A model generated the notes under the pieces. That model had not been told where the DNA came from. It did not search any database and saw only the letters and a program-made list of their open reading frames with translations. Positions 44,584-54,357 of a stretch of 64,000 nt of DNA are shown here, in pieces. Every line of letters begins with the position of its first letter. Position 1 is the first letter of the stretch. The DNA is from Sphingopyxis jiangsuensis (GTDB lineage Bacteria; Pseudomonadota; Alphaproteobacteria; Sphingomonadales; Sphingomonadaceae): the NCBI RefSeq assembly GCF_016734905.1, contig NZ_JAERPO010000002.1:391524-455523 (forward strand), written 5' to 3'. A program made the translations under genes and the position numbers.

Positions 44584-46518
44584 TCACCCGCCCTGCCTTG
44601 CCCCCTGCAAGGAAGGTGTGCGCCACGACACATCGTATAAGCCCCGCTCCCGCTTGCCTGTGATCAGGCTCACATCATAGATAGCTCGTGATGGTTGATG
44701 CGTTATTGACGACAATTGCCGCTTGCGCTCGCGCTTCGGTTGCCAGGGCTTGCCGCCGTCCGAGTGATATTCGTGGCACATCGCGCAGGGCGATTCGGTC
44801 GCGGTCTCGACCTTGACGATCCGCGCGCCGCCTTCGCCGACATGGCAATCGCGGCACTGGCGCAGCGCGGGAACGAGCAGATCGGTCGAGGCCTTCGATT
44901 CCGTCGCGGTGACATGGCAATCGGCGCACGCCGTCTCGCGGTGCGCGTCATGGTCGAACCAGCCCTTCGTCAGGAAGCGCGGCGTCTGGTTGACCGCCAT
45001 CACGCGCCAATTATTTCCTGCAGCCGGCGGAAAGATCGTGTGGCAGTCGTAACAGGCGCCGCCTTCGGAAAAGACCGCGCGCACGGCGTCGGCGGCGCGC
45101 GACGGACGCGCCGCGACCTCGCGGAAATAGATGTTATAGACCTGCCCCTCGGCATATTGGCCGGGGCGCCGCCGCGCCATTCCGCCAAGTTGCAGCGGCC
45201 GCGCCGGGGGCGTCGAGCGATAATAGGCCGTCAGGTCGGCGACAACCTGATCGGGCTCGCCGTGGCGCAAGGTGCGCGTCACGCCGCCGACCGTTTCGAA
45301 GGCGAGGCTGTGACACATCGCGCAGTCGCGCTCCATCTCCACCGGCTTGATCCGCACGCCGTCGGCGTCGGGGCGGTGGCAGTTTTCGCACTCGAGCTTC
45401 TTGCCGAAATCGTAACGCCCGCGAAAACTCGCGGCCATGCGCGCGACGCCGCCGGTCGCCTGCAGATGCAGGTCGTGCGGGAATTTCAGGCCGTTATAAT
45501 CGCGCCACGGCTTGCCCGGCATCGCGCGCACCGGTTTTGCCCCCGCCGCAGGGCGGACGAGGGGGCGAAGTTCGGGATGGCTCGTCCCGAAATCGGCTGC
45601 ATCGGCGAGCATCGTCGGATGCCCCGCCGATTTCAGCCGTCCCGCCATGCCGTCGTGGCAATCGGCGCAGAATTTTTGGGGCGTCGCCGCCATCGGACCC
45701 GCGCCCTCATGCTCGGTGTGGCAATCGACACAGCGCCCCGCGGGCTTGTTGAACGCCTCGGCAAAGCCCGCGAGCACCTTCTCGCCCAGCCCCGGCGGGT
45801 GGCGCGCGGCGAGCAGCATTGCGGTCGGAGCGCCCGCATGCGCCATGCTCATCGCCTTGTGCTCGCCCGTGTGGCAGTTGACGCAGGCGTTGTCGGTCAC
45901 CGCAACGAAGGCGTCGACATGACACGACTGGCAGTCGTTCTTCAGGTTCGCGTGCGCGCTCGACAGCGGCCCCGAAAGCCACGCGCTGTCGGCATGAAAG
46001 CCGTTCGGCCGCTCGTCGACGCCGCGATAGCTGTGCCACGCCCAGATCGGCCCGATCAGGAAGGCGAGCAGCATCAGCGCCGCAAAGGTCCATGCACCGA
46101 CGCGCTTGCCGAAAAGCACGCTCTGGAGCGAGAATGCCTTGACCTCGTCGACGTCCTTCGACGCCTGCGATAACTCGTCGATGCGTTCGACGAGCAGGAT
46201 GATCTTGTCATCCTCGCGCGCGATCGTCAGCCGGTGACCGCCGAAGCGCAGTTCGGCACCCGCGGCGCTGTCGATGTCGGCCACCGTTTCGGTCCGGCCG
46301 TTGAGGTCGAAACCCAACCCCTCCTGCGCGGTCACCCGCACCGTGCGCCCGTCGCCGCTGCCGATCGTCGCATGATGCGGGTTCACCGCCAGATCGGCGA
46401 CATGGATCGTGTTCGCGCTGTCGCGGCCGAGCGTGATCGTATCGCCGGGCAGCGGCTGGTCGCGGATGATCTGCTTGCCCGTCTTCGTCGTCGCGATCCG
46501 GCGCAGGATGAAGCTCAT
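44584..46518 (-). CDS. FHA domain-TM-decahaem cytochrome c fusion
   Basis: About 644 residues. Residues ~20-105 form an FHA phosphothreonine-binding domain (ITLGRDSANTIHVADLAVNP with the conserved GR and H). A TM helix follows at residues 141-161, then a periplasmic chain with ten CxxCH haem sites (CQSCH, CVNCH, CVDCH, CADCH, CENCH, CAMCH, CYDCH, CADCH, CRDCH, CAMCH). The start at 46518 is preferred over a longer frame. The C-terminus has a duplicated YDVS-containing tail. FHA fused to multihaem cytochrome links Ser/Thr phosphorylation to electron transfer. It is 16 bp downstream of the cytochrome b gene. Confidence 0.92.
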   Translation of the reverse strand: MSFILRRIATTKTGKQIIRDQPLPGDTITLGRDSANTIHVADLAVNPHHATIGSGDGRTVRVTAQEGLGFDLNGRTETVADIDSAAGAELRFGGHRLTIAREDDKIILLVERIDELSQASKDVDEVKAFSLQSVLFGKRVGAWTFAALMLLAFLIGPIWAWHSYRGVDERPNGFHADSAWLSGPLSSAHANLKNDCQSCHVDAFVAVTDNACVNCHTGEHKAMSMAHAGAPTAMLLAARHPPGLGEKVLAGFAEAFNKPAGRCVDCHTEHEGAGPMAATPQKFCADCHDGMAGRLKSAGHPTMLADAADFGTSHPELRPLVRPAAGAKPVRAMPGKPWRDYNGLKFPHDLHLQATGGVARMAASFRGRYDFGKKLECENCHRPDADGVRIKPVEMERDCAMCHSLAFETVGGVTRTLRHGEPDQVVADLTAYYRSTPPARPLQLGGMARRRPGQYAEGQVYNIYFREVAARPSRAADAVRAVFSEGGACYDCHTIFPPAAGNNWRVMAVNQTPRFLTKGWFDHDAHRETACADCHVTATESKASTDLLVPALRQCRDCHVGEGGARIVKVETATESPCAMCHEYHSDGGKPWQPKRERKRQLSSITHQPSRAIYDVSLITGKRERGLYDVSWRTPSLQGARQGG

Positions 46519-46534
46519 CGTCCCCCTCCCCGCC

Positions 46535-47416
46535 TTACCAATAGAAAAAGACGCTGATGATATGCGCCGACAGCGCCGCAATCAGCGCAAAGGTCAGCGG
46601 CACATGCACATAGAGCCAGATTTCGAGCAGCGCGCGAATACGCAGATGCGCGCGCAGCCGTGCGAGCGCCGCCTGCTTTTGCCGGAGCAGCCCAACCACC
46701 TTCTCGCGCGCTTCGGGGGCGCTGCCGTGCGACGCCGCCAGCGCGCTGAGCGCGGCCGCCGTCGCGCAGCGGGGATAGCGGCCGCTCAACCGCGCGCCGA
46801 TACCGCCCGCAAACGGATTCTCGTCGAGCGAGGCGAGCACCGGCGCGGTGTCGGCGGGCGACAGCGGCTGCGCGGCAGAGTGGAGCTGGCGGTCGAACGC
46901 GCGGATTGCCTCCAGCATCTGCATCTGCGTCATCTGGTCCCGATTGTTCGACAGCGCCTGCGGGAGCGTCGCATAGACGACAACGCCATAAAGCCCCGAC
47001 AAAATGACGAGCATCATCAACGCCCAGGCGAGCGTGTGGACATTCCAGCCGAGCTGGAAGCCGGTGTGCCAGGTTCCGATGACGATCAGGCTCAATCCCA
47101 GATAGACATGCGCCGAGGTCCACGCCTTCAGCGACCAGTAATCGCTCGTCATCTTGCGCTTGCGATAGCCGAGCGCGGTGAGCCACAGGATCAGCAGTGC
47201 GCCGATCGTGCCGAGCGTATAGCCATACCAGCTGCCGCCATTGTGACGCGGCGTCACGTCGATCAGCGCGTAGCTGACGATCACGATCAGGCCGAGCGCG
47301 CCCGAAATCTTCGCCCAGCGAAATCCCGCATAGCGCAGGAACCCCTCGTGCTGGCGTTCGCGCACCCGCTCGGTCTGCGTCGCCCGGTTGCGGCGGCGGC
47401 GAAAGATCGACGCCAT
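46535..47416 (-). CDS. b-type cytochrome-like membrane protein
   Basis: A 293-residue integral membrane protein starting at MASIFRRRRNR, with its ATG overlapping the upstream stop (TGATG). Hydrophobic helices include GALGLIVIVSYALIDV, YTLGTIGALLILWLTALGY, SAHVYLGLSLIVIGTWHTGFQ, HTLAWALMMLVILSGLYGVV and the C-terminal YVHVPLTFALIAALSAHIIS. Paired histidines in separate helices suggest two b-type haems, as in cytochrome b561 or ferric reductase-like proteins. A soluble charged stretch lies before the last helices. It would move electrons between the cytoplasmic flavoprotein and the periplasmic decahaem protein. Confidence 0.8.
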   Translation of the reverse strand: MASIFRRRRNRATQTERVRERQHEGFLRYAGFRWAKISGALGLIVIVSYALIDVTPRHNGGSWYGYTLGTIGALLILWLTALGYRKRKMTSDYWSLKAWTSAHVYLGLSLIVIGTWHTGFQLGWNVHTLAWALMMLVILSGLYGVVVYATLPQALSNNRDQMTQMQMLEAIRAFDRQLHSAAQPLSPADTAPVLASLDENPFAGGIGARLSGRYPRCATAAALSALAASHGSAPEAREKVVGLLRQKQAALARLRAHLRIRALLEIWLYVHVPLTFALIAALSAHIISVFFYW

Positions 47417-49851
47417 CAGTCGGTCGCCTCGTCGAGCCGCGCGATCGACAGAAACTCTTCGGGCGACACGCGGATCGCAGCGCCGGTGGGGCAGGCGCGC
47501 ACGCAGGCCGGTCCGCCCGCCAGCCCCTTGCACATGTCGCATTTGACGGCAATTTTCTTGGGTTTTTCGTCGCCGAGCTGCTTCTTGGTCCATTTGGGCG
47601 AAGGTTCGCCCGGCCCCGGCCCCTTGCCGAGCAGAAGCCAGCTCAAGAGCCCGGGCTTGGGCGGGGGCGCTGCCTCCATGCGGATCACGCCATAGGGACA
47701 GTTGCGCATGCAATTGCCGCAGCCGATGCACCCCGGTTCCATGAACACCTCGCCATCGGGGCCGCGGTGGATGACGTTGGGCGGGCAGTCGGCCATACAG
47801 TGCGGATGCTCGCAGTGGCGGCAGCTGGTAGGGACGTGCAGGTGGGCGAAGGTCTTCCCCGCCTCGCGGTCGAGCCGCGACAGGCCTTCATGACTGTCGG
47901 CGCACGCCTTTTCGCAATTGTCGCAGCCGACGCACAGATTTTCGTCGATCAGCAGCGCATCGGTCGCCTCGCCCAGCCCCTCTTTCATGATGAAGCTGGC
48001 GGTGTCCGAATAGAGATCGACCGCGCTCGAATAGCTCGCCTTGCGCGATTCGATGAAGCTGTTCATCTGCGCGCGTTCGGCGACCGCCGCTTCGGTCGCA
48101 GCGCGCACCTGCGGCCGCGCCGCAAGCATCGCCTTGAAGCCCGCGCCGGTGAGCTTGATCACTTCGCTACCGACGGCGGCCTTCACCGTTGCATTGCGCG
48201 GCTCGTCATTGAGCACCGCCATCTCGCCGAAATAGCTGCCCGCGGGCAAATAGCGGAGGAAGATCGGTTTGCCGCCGATATCCTTTTCGACCACCATCGA
48301 CCCTGATCGGATGACATAGACATCGTCGCCCGCGTCGCCTTCCTGAATGACGACCTTGCCCGCAGGCACGCGGATCACCTCGGCCTCGTCGACGACGGGG
48401 GCCAGATCCTCCACCGTCAGCCCGCCTTTGAAAATCTGGAGCAGCTGGCGTTCGAGCGAAATGCGGTTGATCACGCGCTTGGCGCCGGGGACCGCAGCCA
48501 TCAGCTTGAGCGCGGCGGTGCGCGACACCTCGACAAATATCGCGTCGGCGCCCGCGCGGATCGTCGCGCCGCGCTTGCGCCCCGAAATCAGCCCGACCTC
48601 GCCGAATATCGATCCCTGCTCGATCGGCACGGTGATGTCCGGTCCGACCTCTACCTCGGCATGGCCATCGGCGATCGCGAACAATGACGACCCCGGCTCG
48701 CCCTTTTCGAACACCACCTCGCCCTTGCGGTAAAAGGCAACCTTCGAATCGAGCATGAACTCGCGCATCTGAAGCGGCGACACATCGGCAAAAATCCGCA
48801 CCCGTTCGCGCAGATAGTCGAGCCACTCGCTCACCGATTTCTGCTGCGGCAGGCCCGCAAAGATCGCCGCCAGATCCTTTTCGTCCGCCGGGGTCAGGCT
48901 GGTATTGCCATTGATGAACTCGACGACGTCATAGCCCTGGTTCATGCAATGCTTGATCAGCGGATAGCCCGCGAGCGCGCCGATCACGAAAATGCCGGGG
49001 ACGGTCGATTCAAAGGTCGGCGACAGTTTCGGAAAGGCCTCGCGGTCGGGACCGGTAAATTCGATCCCCATCGATTCGACGAAGCCGCGCGGTGCAACCG
49101 AACCCAGCCGCGCAACAATCACGTCGCACGGAATCTTCTCTTCGCCGTCGGGCGTTTCGAGCATCAGCCAGCCCGGTTCGACCTTCTTGGGCTGCGTCTC
49201 GGTTCGGATGCTCAGCAGGCCATTCTCGCCCGCGTCCATCATATCGGAGACATTCTTGGCCTTGGCGCGCGCAAAATCCTTTGAGCGGTTGAGGATGGTG
49301 ACGGTATTTTCGAGCGCTTCCTCGGCGACGCCCAACGCATTTTCGATCCCCGCGTCGCCCGATCCGACGACGGTGATATGCTTGTCCTTGAAATCTTCGG
49401 GATCATCGACCTGATAGATAATATGCGGCAGGTCGAACCCTTCGCAGCGCAACCGGTTCGGATTGCCCTGCGTCCCGATCGCGAGCACGATATTCTCGGC
49501 CCGGTACACATCGCCCTTCGCGGTCTTGATCGCGAAATCGCCCTTTTGTCCCGTCACCTCGACGACATCGGCGTGATAGGCCACATTGACCTTGTTGTTC
49601 GCCGCATCCTCGTCCCAATTGCCAAGGATAAATTCGCGCGCGCCCTCTGCAAAACGACAGTCGGAGCGCAGGTCCAGCCGCTCGGGCGTCGCGAGCACGC
49701 GCTTGCCCTTCTGATATTTGAAAATCGTGTCGGACAGATGGTCGGTCTTTTCGAGCAGCACATGGCTCATCCCGAGCTGCCCCGCACGCGAGGCGGCGCT
49801 GAGCCCCGCGGGGCCCGATCCGATGATCGCGACCTTGACAGCTTCGCTCAT
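47416..49851 (-). CDS. Flavoprotein/double cNMP-binding/4Fe-4S ferredoxin fusion
   Basis: An 811-residue cytoplasmic fusion. Residues 1-330 are a thioredoxin-reductase-like FAD/NAD(P) oxidoreductase (IIGSGPAGLSAA at 9-20; second Rossmann loop VVGSGDAGIENA near 161). Two cyclic-nucleotide-binding domains follow (FYRKGEVVFEKGEPGSSLFA with GSIFGEVGLISG; VIQEGDAGDDVYVI with GSYFGEMAVLND). The C-terminal ~170 residues are a HybA/DmsB-like module with four cysteine clusters (CVGCDNCEKAC, CRHCEHPHCMADCP, CIGCGNCMRNCP, CDMCKGLAGGPACVRACP). It would take electrons from NAD(P)H and pass them to the membrane cytochrome under cNMP control. It starts the operon. Confidence 0.92.
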   Translation of the reverse strand: MSEAVKVAIIGSGPAGLSAASRAGQLGMSHVLLEKTDHLSDTIFKYQKGKRVLATPERLDLRSDCRFAEGAREFILGNWDEDAANNKVNVAYHADVVEVTGQKGDFAIKTAKGDVYRAENIVLAIGTQGNPNRLRCEGFDLPHIIYQVDDPEDFKDKHITVVGSGDAGIENALGVAEEALENTVTILNRSKDFARAKAKNVSDMMDAGENGLLSIRTETQPKKVEPGWLMLETPDGEEKIPCDVIVARLGSVAPRGFVESMGIEFTGPDREAFPKLSPTFESTVPGIFVIGALAGYPLIKHCMNQGYDVVEFINGNTSLTPADEKDLAAIFAGLPQQKSVSEWLDYLRERVRIFADVSPLQMREFMLDSKVAFYRKGEVVFEKGEPGSSLFAIADGHAEVEVGPDITVPIEQGSIFGEVGLISGRKRGATIRAGADAIFVEVSRTAALKLMAAVPGAKRVINRISLERQLLQIFKGGLTVEDLAPVVDEAEVIRVPAGKVVIQEGDAGDDVYVIRSGSMVVEKDIGGKPIFLRYLPAGSYFGEMAVLNDEPRNATVKAAVGSEVIKLTGAGFKAMLAARPQVRAATEAAVAERAQMNSFIESRKASYSSAVDLYSDTASFIMKEGLGEATDALLIDENLCVGCDNCEKACADSHEGLSRLDREAGKTFAHLHVPTSCRHCEHPHCMADCPPNVIHRGPDGEVFMEPGCIGCGNCMRNCPYGVIRMEAAPPPKPGLLSWLLLGKGPGPGEPSPKWTKKQLGDEKPKKIAVKCDMCKGLAGGPACVRACPTGAAIRVSPEEFLSIARLDEATD

Positions 49852-50056
49852 CGGCGCACGACCGCTTGACGCCAGGTAACCGGCGTCCGACTGGTCCTGA
49901 AGCTGACGAATGCGCGAACGGGCATCCCAATCCCCCCATCGCCAGCCCCTCCGGCGAGTCCAATACGGATGCGACCCGAACTTATGTCCTGGCGATAGCG
50001 CTATGCCCTTGAAAGCGGAGGAACGTCAACCGGCGTGGGCGAATTTCTGGCGCCGT

Positions 50057-50869
50057 TCAGGCGAGTTCGAACAGCTTGGCAAGCTTGTCCGACGCGACCG
50101 GCTCAAACCGCGACCAGCCATCGGGGCCGAGCCGTTCGAGCGGGCGAAAGCGCGCCTTGTAGGCCATGCGCGTCGACCCGTCGATCCAATAGCCCAGATA
50201 GACATAGGGAAGCCCTGCATTGGCGGCGCGCAGGATATGGTCGGTGATGATATAGGTCCCCAGCCCTTCGCGCAGCGGATGATGTGCGTCGAAAAAGCTG
50301 TAGATCATCGACAGGCCGTCGCCCTGGCGGTCGGTCAGGCAGCAGCCGACCAGTCGCCCTCGGCTGCCGTCGTCGGTGGGCTCGCGATATTCGATCATGA
50401 AACTGTCGACCGGAGTCTGCTCGACCATGTCGGCGAAATCCTGCTCGTCCATGTCGGCCATTCCGCCGTCGGGGTGACGCGAGGCCAGGTAGGAACGCAG
50501 CAGCGCATATTGTTCATCGGTTGCCCAGGGCTTGCAGGCGCTGACCTTCAGATCGCGATTGCGGCGGATCGTGCGCTTTTGCGAGCTGCTGGGCTTGAAC
50601 TCGGTTGCGCACACGCGCACCGACACGCACGCCGAACAATCGGCGCAGCTCGGACGATAGGCAACCGACTGGCTGCGCCGGAATCCGATGCGGCCAAGCG
50701 CGTCGTTCAGCTCGCTTGCATTATTGCCGTTCAGCTCGGTGAACACCTTCCGCTCGGTCTTGCCCGCGATATAGGGGCACGGCGCGGGGCTCGTTACGAA
50801 GAAACGCGGGAAGCGGAATGGTGCGGACACGCGAAATGGACCTCCGGGCTTGCAAAGCTGATCCCCCAA
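50057..50869 (-). CDS. bpt: Arginyl/leucyl-tRNA--protein transferase (Bpt/ATE type)
   Basis: A 270-residue aminoacyl-tRNA protein transferase of the Bpt/ATE group, which attaches an amino acid to N-terminal Asp or Glu to create an N-degron. The N-terminal cysteine region is [17 protein letters not shown], then [23 protein letters not shown]. The C-terminal GNAT-like half includes [19 protein letters not shown] and [23 protein letters not shown]. In Vibrio, Bpt uses leucyl-tRNA, so the donor cannot be assumed from homology. It stands alone; a 145-bp gap separates it from pyk. Confidence 0.93.
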   Translation of the reverse strand: MGDQLCKPGGPFRVSAPFRFPRFFVTSPAPCPYIAGKTERKVFTELNGNNASELNDALGRIGFRRSQSVAYRPSCADCSACVSVRVCATEFKPSSSQKRTIRRNRDLKVSACKPWATDEQYALLRSYLASRHPDGGMADMDEQDFADMVEQTPVDSFMIEYREPTDDGSRGRLVGCCLTDRQGDGLSMIYSFFDAHHPLREGLGTYIITDHILRAANAGLPYVYLGYWIDGSTRMAYKARFRPLERLGPDGWSRFEPVASDKLAKLFELA

Positions 50870-51013
50870 CGCGGGAGCGACCGGCTAATTGCACCGAATA
50901 TGCCGTGCAGCGTCAATGGTGCAAAGTCCGTTTACCATTTTTACACGTCCCGGACTGAATCAGTTCGAAAATTTTCTGAATCGCCCGGTAACTTTTGTGC
51001 CGTTTTGAATCGT

Positions 51014-52468
51014 TCAGGCGTAACCCTTGAGCTCGTCGCCGGTCAGCGTGGCAACGTGGAGCACGTTCGTCGACCCCGGCGTGCCGAACGGAACGCCGGC
51101 CATCATCACCAGTTTCGACCCCGCTTTTCCGATCCGGTGGCGCAGCGCCATGCGCTTGCCCTTGGCGATCATCTCCTCAAAGCTGTCGATGTCGCGCGTC
51201 GAAACGGCGTGCGCGCCCCACAGCAGCCCCATGCGCCGCGCCGCCTCCTTGCGCGGCGTCAGCACGAGCAGCGGCGCGCCCGGCCGCTCGCGCGCAACGC
51301 GGCGTGCGGTCGACCCCGATGCGGTGAAACAGATGATCGCGTCGGCGCCGATCGTCCCGATGATGCTCCCCGCCGCTTCCGCGAGCGCATCGGCGGTCGT
51401 CGCGTCGGGTGCGGTTTCGGTGAAATGCAGGCGCCGGAAATAGTCGGGGTCGCTCTCGACCGAGCGCGCGATCGAATCCATCATCGTCACCGCTTCGACC
51501 GGCCAAGCGCCCGCGGCGGTTTCGGCCGACAGCATGATCGCGTCGGCGCCGTCATAGACCGCGGTCGCGACGTCGGACACCTCGGCGCGCGTCGGCGAGG
51601 GCGAGACGATCATCGATTCGAGCATCTGCGTCGCGACGACGACGGGCTTGCCCATGCGGCGCGCGGTCGCGACGATCCGTTTTTGCAGCGGCGGCACCGC
51701 CTCGGGCGGCAGTTCGACGCCAAGGTCGCCGCGCGCGACCATCGCCGCGTCGGCGATCTCGAGGATTTCCTCCAGCCGCTGCACCCCCGAAGGCTTTTCG
51801 AACTTGACCAGCAACGCCGCCTTGCCGCCGATCAGGCGGCGCGCCTCGGCAACGTCCTCGGGGCGCTGTACAAAGGACAGCGCAACCCAGTCGACATTCT
51901 GTTCGAGCGCGAAGGCGAGGTCCTTGCGATCCTTTTCGGTGAGCGCGGCGAGCGGCACGACGACGTCGGGAACGTTTACGCCCTTGCGATCCGAAATCTT
52001 GCCGCCGACCTCGACCGTCGTTTCGATGCGGTCGGCGCTGACGCTTTGAACGCGCAGCACCAGCTTGCCGTCGTCGATCAGCAGCCGGGTATCGGGTTCG
52101 AGCGCTGCAAACAGTTCGGGGTGGGGCAAGTGGACGCGCGTCGCATCACCTGCCGCCTTGTCGGCGTCCAGGACGAACGGCGCGCCTTTGGCCAGCTCGA
52201 CGGGTCCATCCTTGAACGCTCCGACTCGCAGCTTCGGCCCTTGCAGGTCGACGAGGATCGTCGTCGGGCGCCCCGTCTCCTTTTCGAGCGCGCGGATCGC
52301 CGCGATGACCCTGGCATGGCCCGCATGGTCGCCGTGGCTCATATTGACGCGGAAGGCATCGGCGCCCGCGCGGTGCAGCGCCGCGATCATTTCGGGGTTC
52401 GCGCTGGCGGGGCCAAGCGTCGCCAGAATACGTACCTTGCGCTGGCGGGGGGTAAAGCTCTGGACCAC
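51014..52468 (-). CDS. pyk: Pyruvate kinase
   Basis: A 484-residue pyruvate kinase, converting phosphoenolpyruvate and ADP to pyruvate and ATP in glycolysis. Family blocks: RKVRILATLGPAS near the N-terminus, FRVNMSHGDHAGH, ILVDLQGPKLRVG, LVKFEKPSG, the active-site MVARGDLGVELP, VVATQMLESMI, and DAIMLSAETAAGAWP. The C-terminal allosteric domain is intact and length matches the family. It is read leftward towards bpt, away from DUF1244. Confidence 0.97.
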   Translation of the reverse strand: MVQSFTPRQRKVRILATLGPASANPEMIAALHRAGADAFRVNMSHGDHAGHARVIAAIRALEKETGRPTTILVDLQGPKLRVGAFKDGPVELAKGAPFVLDADKAAGDATRVHLPHPELFAALEPDTRLLIDDGKLVLRVQSVSADRIETTVEVGGKISDRKGVNVPDVVVPLAALTEKDRKDLAFALEQNVDWVALSFVQRPEDVAEARRLIGGKAALLVKFEKPSGVQRLEEILEIADAAMVARGDLGVELPPEAVPPLQKRIVATARRMGKPVVVATQMLESMIVSPSPTRAEVSDVATAVYDGADAIMLSAETAAGAWPVEAVTMMDSIARSVESDPDYFRRLHFTETAPDATTADALAEAAGSIIGTIGADAIICFTASGSTARRVARERPGAPLLVLTPRKEAARRMGLLWGAHAVSTRDIDSFEEMIAKGKRMALRHRIGKAGSKLVMMAGVPFGTPGSTNVLHVATLTGDELKGYA

Positions 52469-52570
52469 GATTGCTCCGCTATGTCATCTTTGGTTATGGC
52501 GACCGCATGGCGCGCCGCGCGCGCCAGTGCAACCGCCGTATAGCTATTCATCGACGAACGGAGAAACCCC

Positions 52571-52891
52571 ATGTCATGCAGCGACGACCCTTTGGCGACC
52601 GGCGATGCGCTCGACAGCCTCGACGATGCGGTCGCGGCGGCTGCCTTCCGGCGGCTCGTCCGCCTGCTCCGGCACCGCCACGATGCAGCCAACATCGACC
52701 TGATGGGACTCGCGGGATTTTGCCGCAACTGCCTCGGCGACTGGATCGCCGAAGCGGGAGACATGGACAAGGAGAGCGGCCGCGCAATCGTCCACGGCAT
52801 GCCGACCGCCGAATGGAAGGCGCGCCATCACACCCCCGCCACCCCCGAACAGCTTGCCCGGATGGAAGAAAGCATGGCGAAGAATCCTTGA
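52571..52891 (+). CDS. DUF1244 family protein
   Basis: A 106-residue protein of the DUF1244 family, common in alphaproteobacteria. Family text includes AFRRLVRLLRHRHDAANIDLMG, GFCRNCLGDW with two cysteines, and HGMPTAEWKARH. It is cytoplasmic and its function is unknown. A 7-bp hairpin (52892-52898 with 52904-52910) follows the stop. It begins a run of small core genes on the plus strand. Confidence 0.92.
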   Translation: MSCSDDPLATGDALDSLDDAVAAAAFRRLVRLLRHRHDAANIDLMGLAGFCRNCLGDWIAEAGDMDKESGRAIVHGMPTAEWKARHHTPATPEQLARMEESMAKNP

Positions 52892-52956
52892 GGCCGCTAG
52901 GTGAGCGGCCAAGGCGATTCTCTTCGCCATCCCAATCCAATCCAGCGGAGTGAAAA

Positions 52957-53199
52957 ATGAGCGAAGCCACCGTGTCCGACGAACAATTGCGCCTGTTCAT
53001 CGAGCGTATCGAGCGTCTGGAGGAAGAGAAAAAGGGCATCGCCGACGATATCCGCGACGTGTATCTGGAGGCCAAGTCGCAGGGTTATGACCCCAAGATC
53101 ATGCGCCAGATCGTGCGCCTGCGCAAAATGCCGCCGCACGACCGCAAGGAAATGGAAGCGATCCTCGACGTGTATAAATCGGCGCTCGGAATCGCCTGA
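52957..53199 (+). CDS. gapR: GapR-family nucleoid-associated protein (DUF2312)
   Basis: An 80-residue DUF2312 protein. Caulobacter GapR binds overtwisted DNA ahead of replication and transcription and assists topoisomerases. The family core is complete: a long helix ([24 protein letters not shown]), [26 protein letters not shown], and a short C-terminal helix reading [15 protein letters not shown]. It should act as a dimer or tetramer on chromosomal DNA. The start is preceded by GGAGTG. Confidence 0.95.
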   Translation: MSEATVSDEQLRLFIERIERLEEEKKGIADDIRDVYLEAKSQGYDPKIMRQIVRLRKMPPHDRKEMEAILDVYKSALGIA

Positions 53200-53226
53200 C
53201 ACCGCCGCCGATATCCAGCAGGGAGA

Positions 53227-53550
53227 ATGACGATGTTCAGCACCACGACCAATGCGATCGAAGGCCATCCGGTCCGCGAATATCTGGGCATCGTCACCGG
53301 CGAAGTGATCGTCGGCGCCAATCTGTTCCGCGACCTGTTCGCCAGCATCACCGACATCGTCGGCGGCCGCTCGGGCAAATATGAGGATGTCCTCGCCCGC
53401 GCGCGCAAACAGGCGATTGCCGAGATGGAGGGCGAAGCGGTGCGGCTCGGCGGCAATGCCGTGATCGGCGTCGACCTTGACTATGAAGTCCTCGGCCAGA
53501 ACGGCTCGATGCTGATGGTCAGCGCGTCGGGAACCGCCGTGGTTGTCTGA
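53227..53550 (+). CDS. YbjQ/UPF0145 family protein
   Basis: A 107-residue YbjQ-like protein, a small oligomeric fold once annotated as a heavy-metal-binding domain. Family blocks: [43 protein letters not shown], and [21 protein letters not shown]. It has ATG choices at 53227 and 53233. Function is not established. It is 27 bp downstream of gapR and 55 bp upstream of yebC. Confidence 0.9.
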   Translation: MTMFSTTTNAIEGHPVREYLGIVTGEVIVGANLFRDLFASITDIVGGRSGKYEDVLARARKQAIAEMEGEAVRLGGNAVIGVDLDYEVLGQNGSMLMVSASGTAVVV

Positions 53551-53605
53551 AACGGCTCGCCGCGCTAGGGGCGACGCCAGATTATCCCGTTGATGGAGGT
53601 AGGCC

Positions 53606-54352
53606 GTGGCCGGCCATAGTAAATTCAAGAACATCATGCACCGCAAGGGTGCACAGGACAAAAAGCGCAGCAGCCTCTTTTCGAAGCTGAGCCGCGAAAT
53701 CACCGTGGCGGCCAAGATGGGCTTGCCCGATCCCGACGCCAACGCGCGCCTGCGCGCCGCGGTCAACGCCGCCAAGGCGCAGTCGATGCCAAAGGACAAT
53801 ATCCAGCGCGCGATCGACAAGGCGAGCGGCGGAGACGGCGAGAATTATGAGGAAATCCGGTATGAAGGCTATGGCCCGGGCGGCGTGTCGCTGATCGTCG
53901 AGGCGCTGACCGACAACCGCAACCGCACCGCGACCAACGTCCGCACCGCCTTCAGCAAGAATGGCGGCAATCTCGGCACATCGGGCAGCGTCAGCCACGG
54001 TTTCGACCGCCTTGGCATGATCAGCTATGCGGCAAGCGCGGGCGACGCCGACACGGTGTTCGAAGCCGCGCTCGACGCGGGCGCCGACGACGTCGAATCG
54101 TCCGATGACGGCCACGAAATCTGGACCAGCGTCGATAGCCTGCACGAAGTCGCGAAAGCCCTTGAGGCCAAGCTTGGCGAGGCCGAAGGCGTCAAACTTG
54201 CGTGGCGCCCGACGCTGAAAAGCGAAGTCGCCGACGAGGCGACCGCGCAGACATTGTTCAAGCTGATCGACACGCTCGACGACGACGACGACGTCCAGAC
54301 CGTGTGGGGCAATTACGACATCCCCGACGCGGTGATGGAGAAACTGGGTTGA
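53606..54352 (+). CDS. yebC: YebC/PmpR family (TACO1) regulator
   Basis: A 248-residue YebC protein starting at GTG (53606) with GGAGGT just upstream. The N-terminus [20 protein letters not shown] is the family signature, followed by [21 protein letters not shown] and [14 protein letters not shown]. YebC proteins act in transcription regulation and, in recent work, translation of problematic motifs. It heads the ruvC-ruvA-ruvB region as in many proteobacteria; a palindromic repeat separates it from ruvC. Confidence 0.96.
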   Translation: MAGHSKFKNIMHRKGAQDKKRSSLFSKLSREITVAAKMGLPDPDANARLRAAVNAAKAQSMPKDNIQRAIDKASGGDGENYEEIRYEGYGPGGVSLIVEALTDNRNRTATNVRTAFSKNGGNLGTSGSVSHGFDRLGMISYAASAGDADTVFEAALDAGADDVESSDDGHEIWTSVDSLHEVAKALEAKLGEAEGVKLAWRPTLKSEVADEATAQTLFKLIDTLDDDDDVQTVWGNYDIPDAVMEKLG

Positions 54353-54357
54353 ACCCA

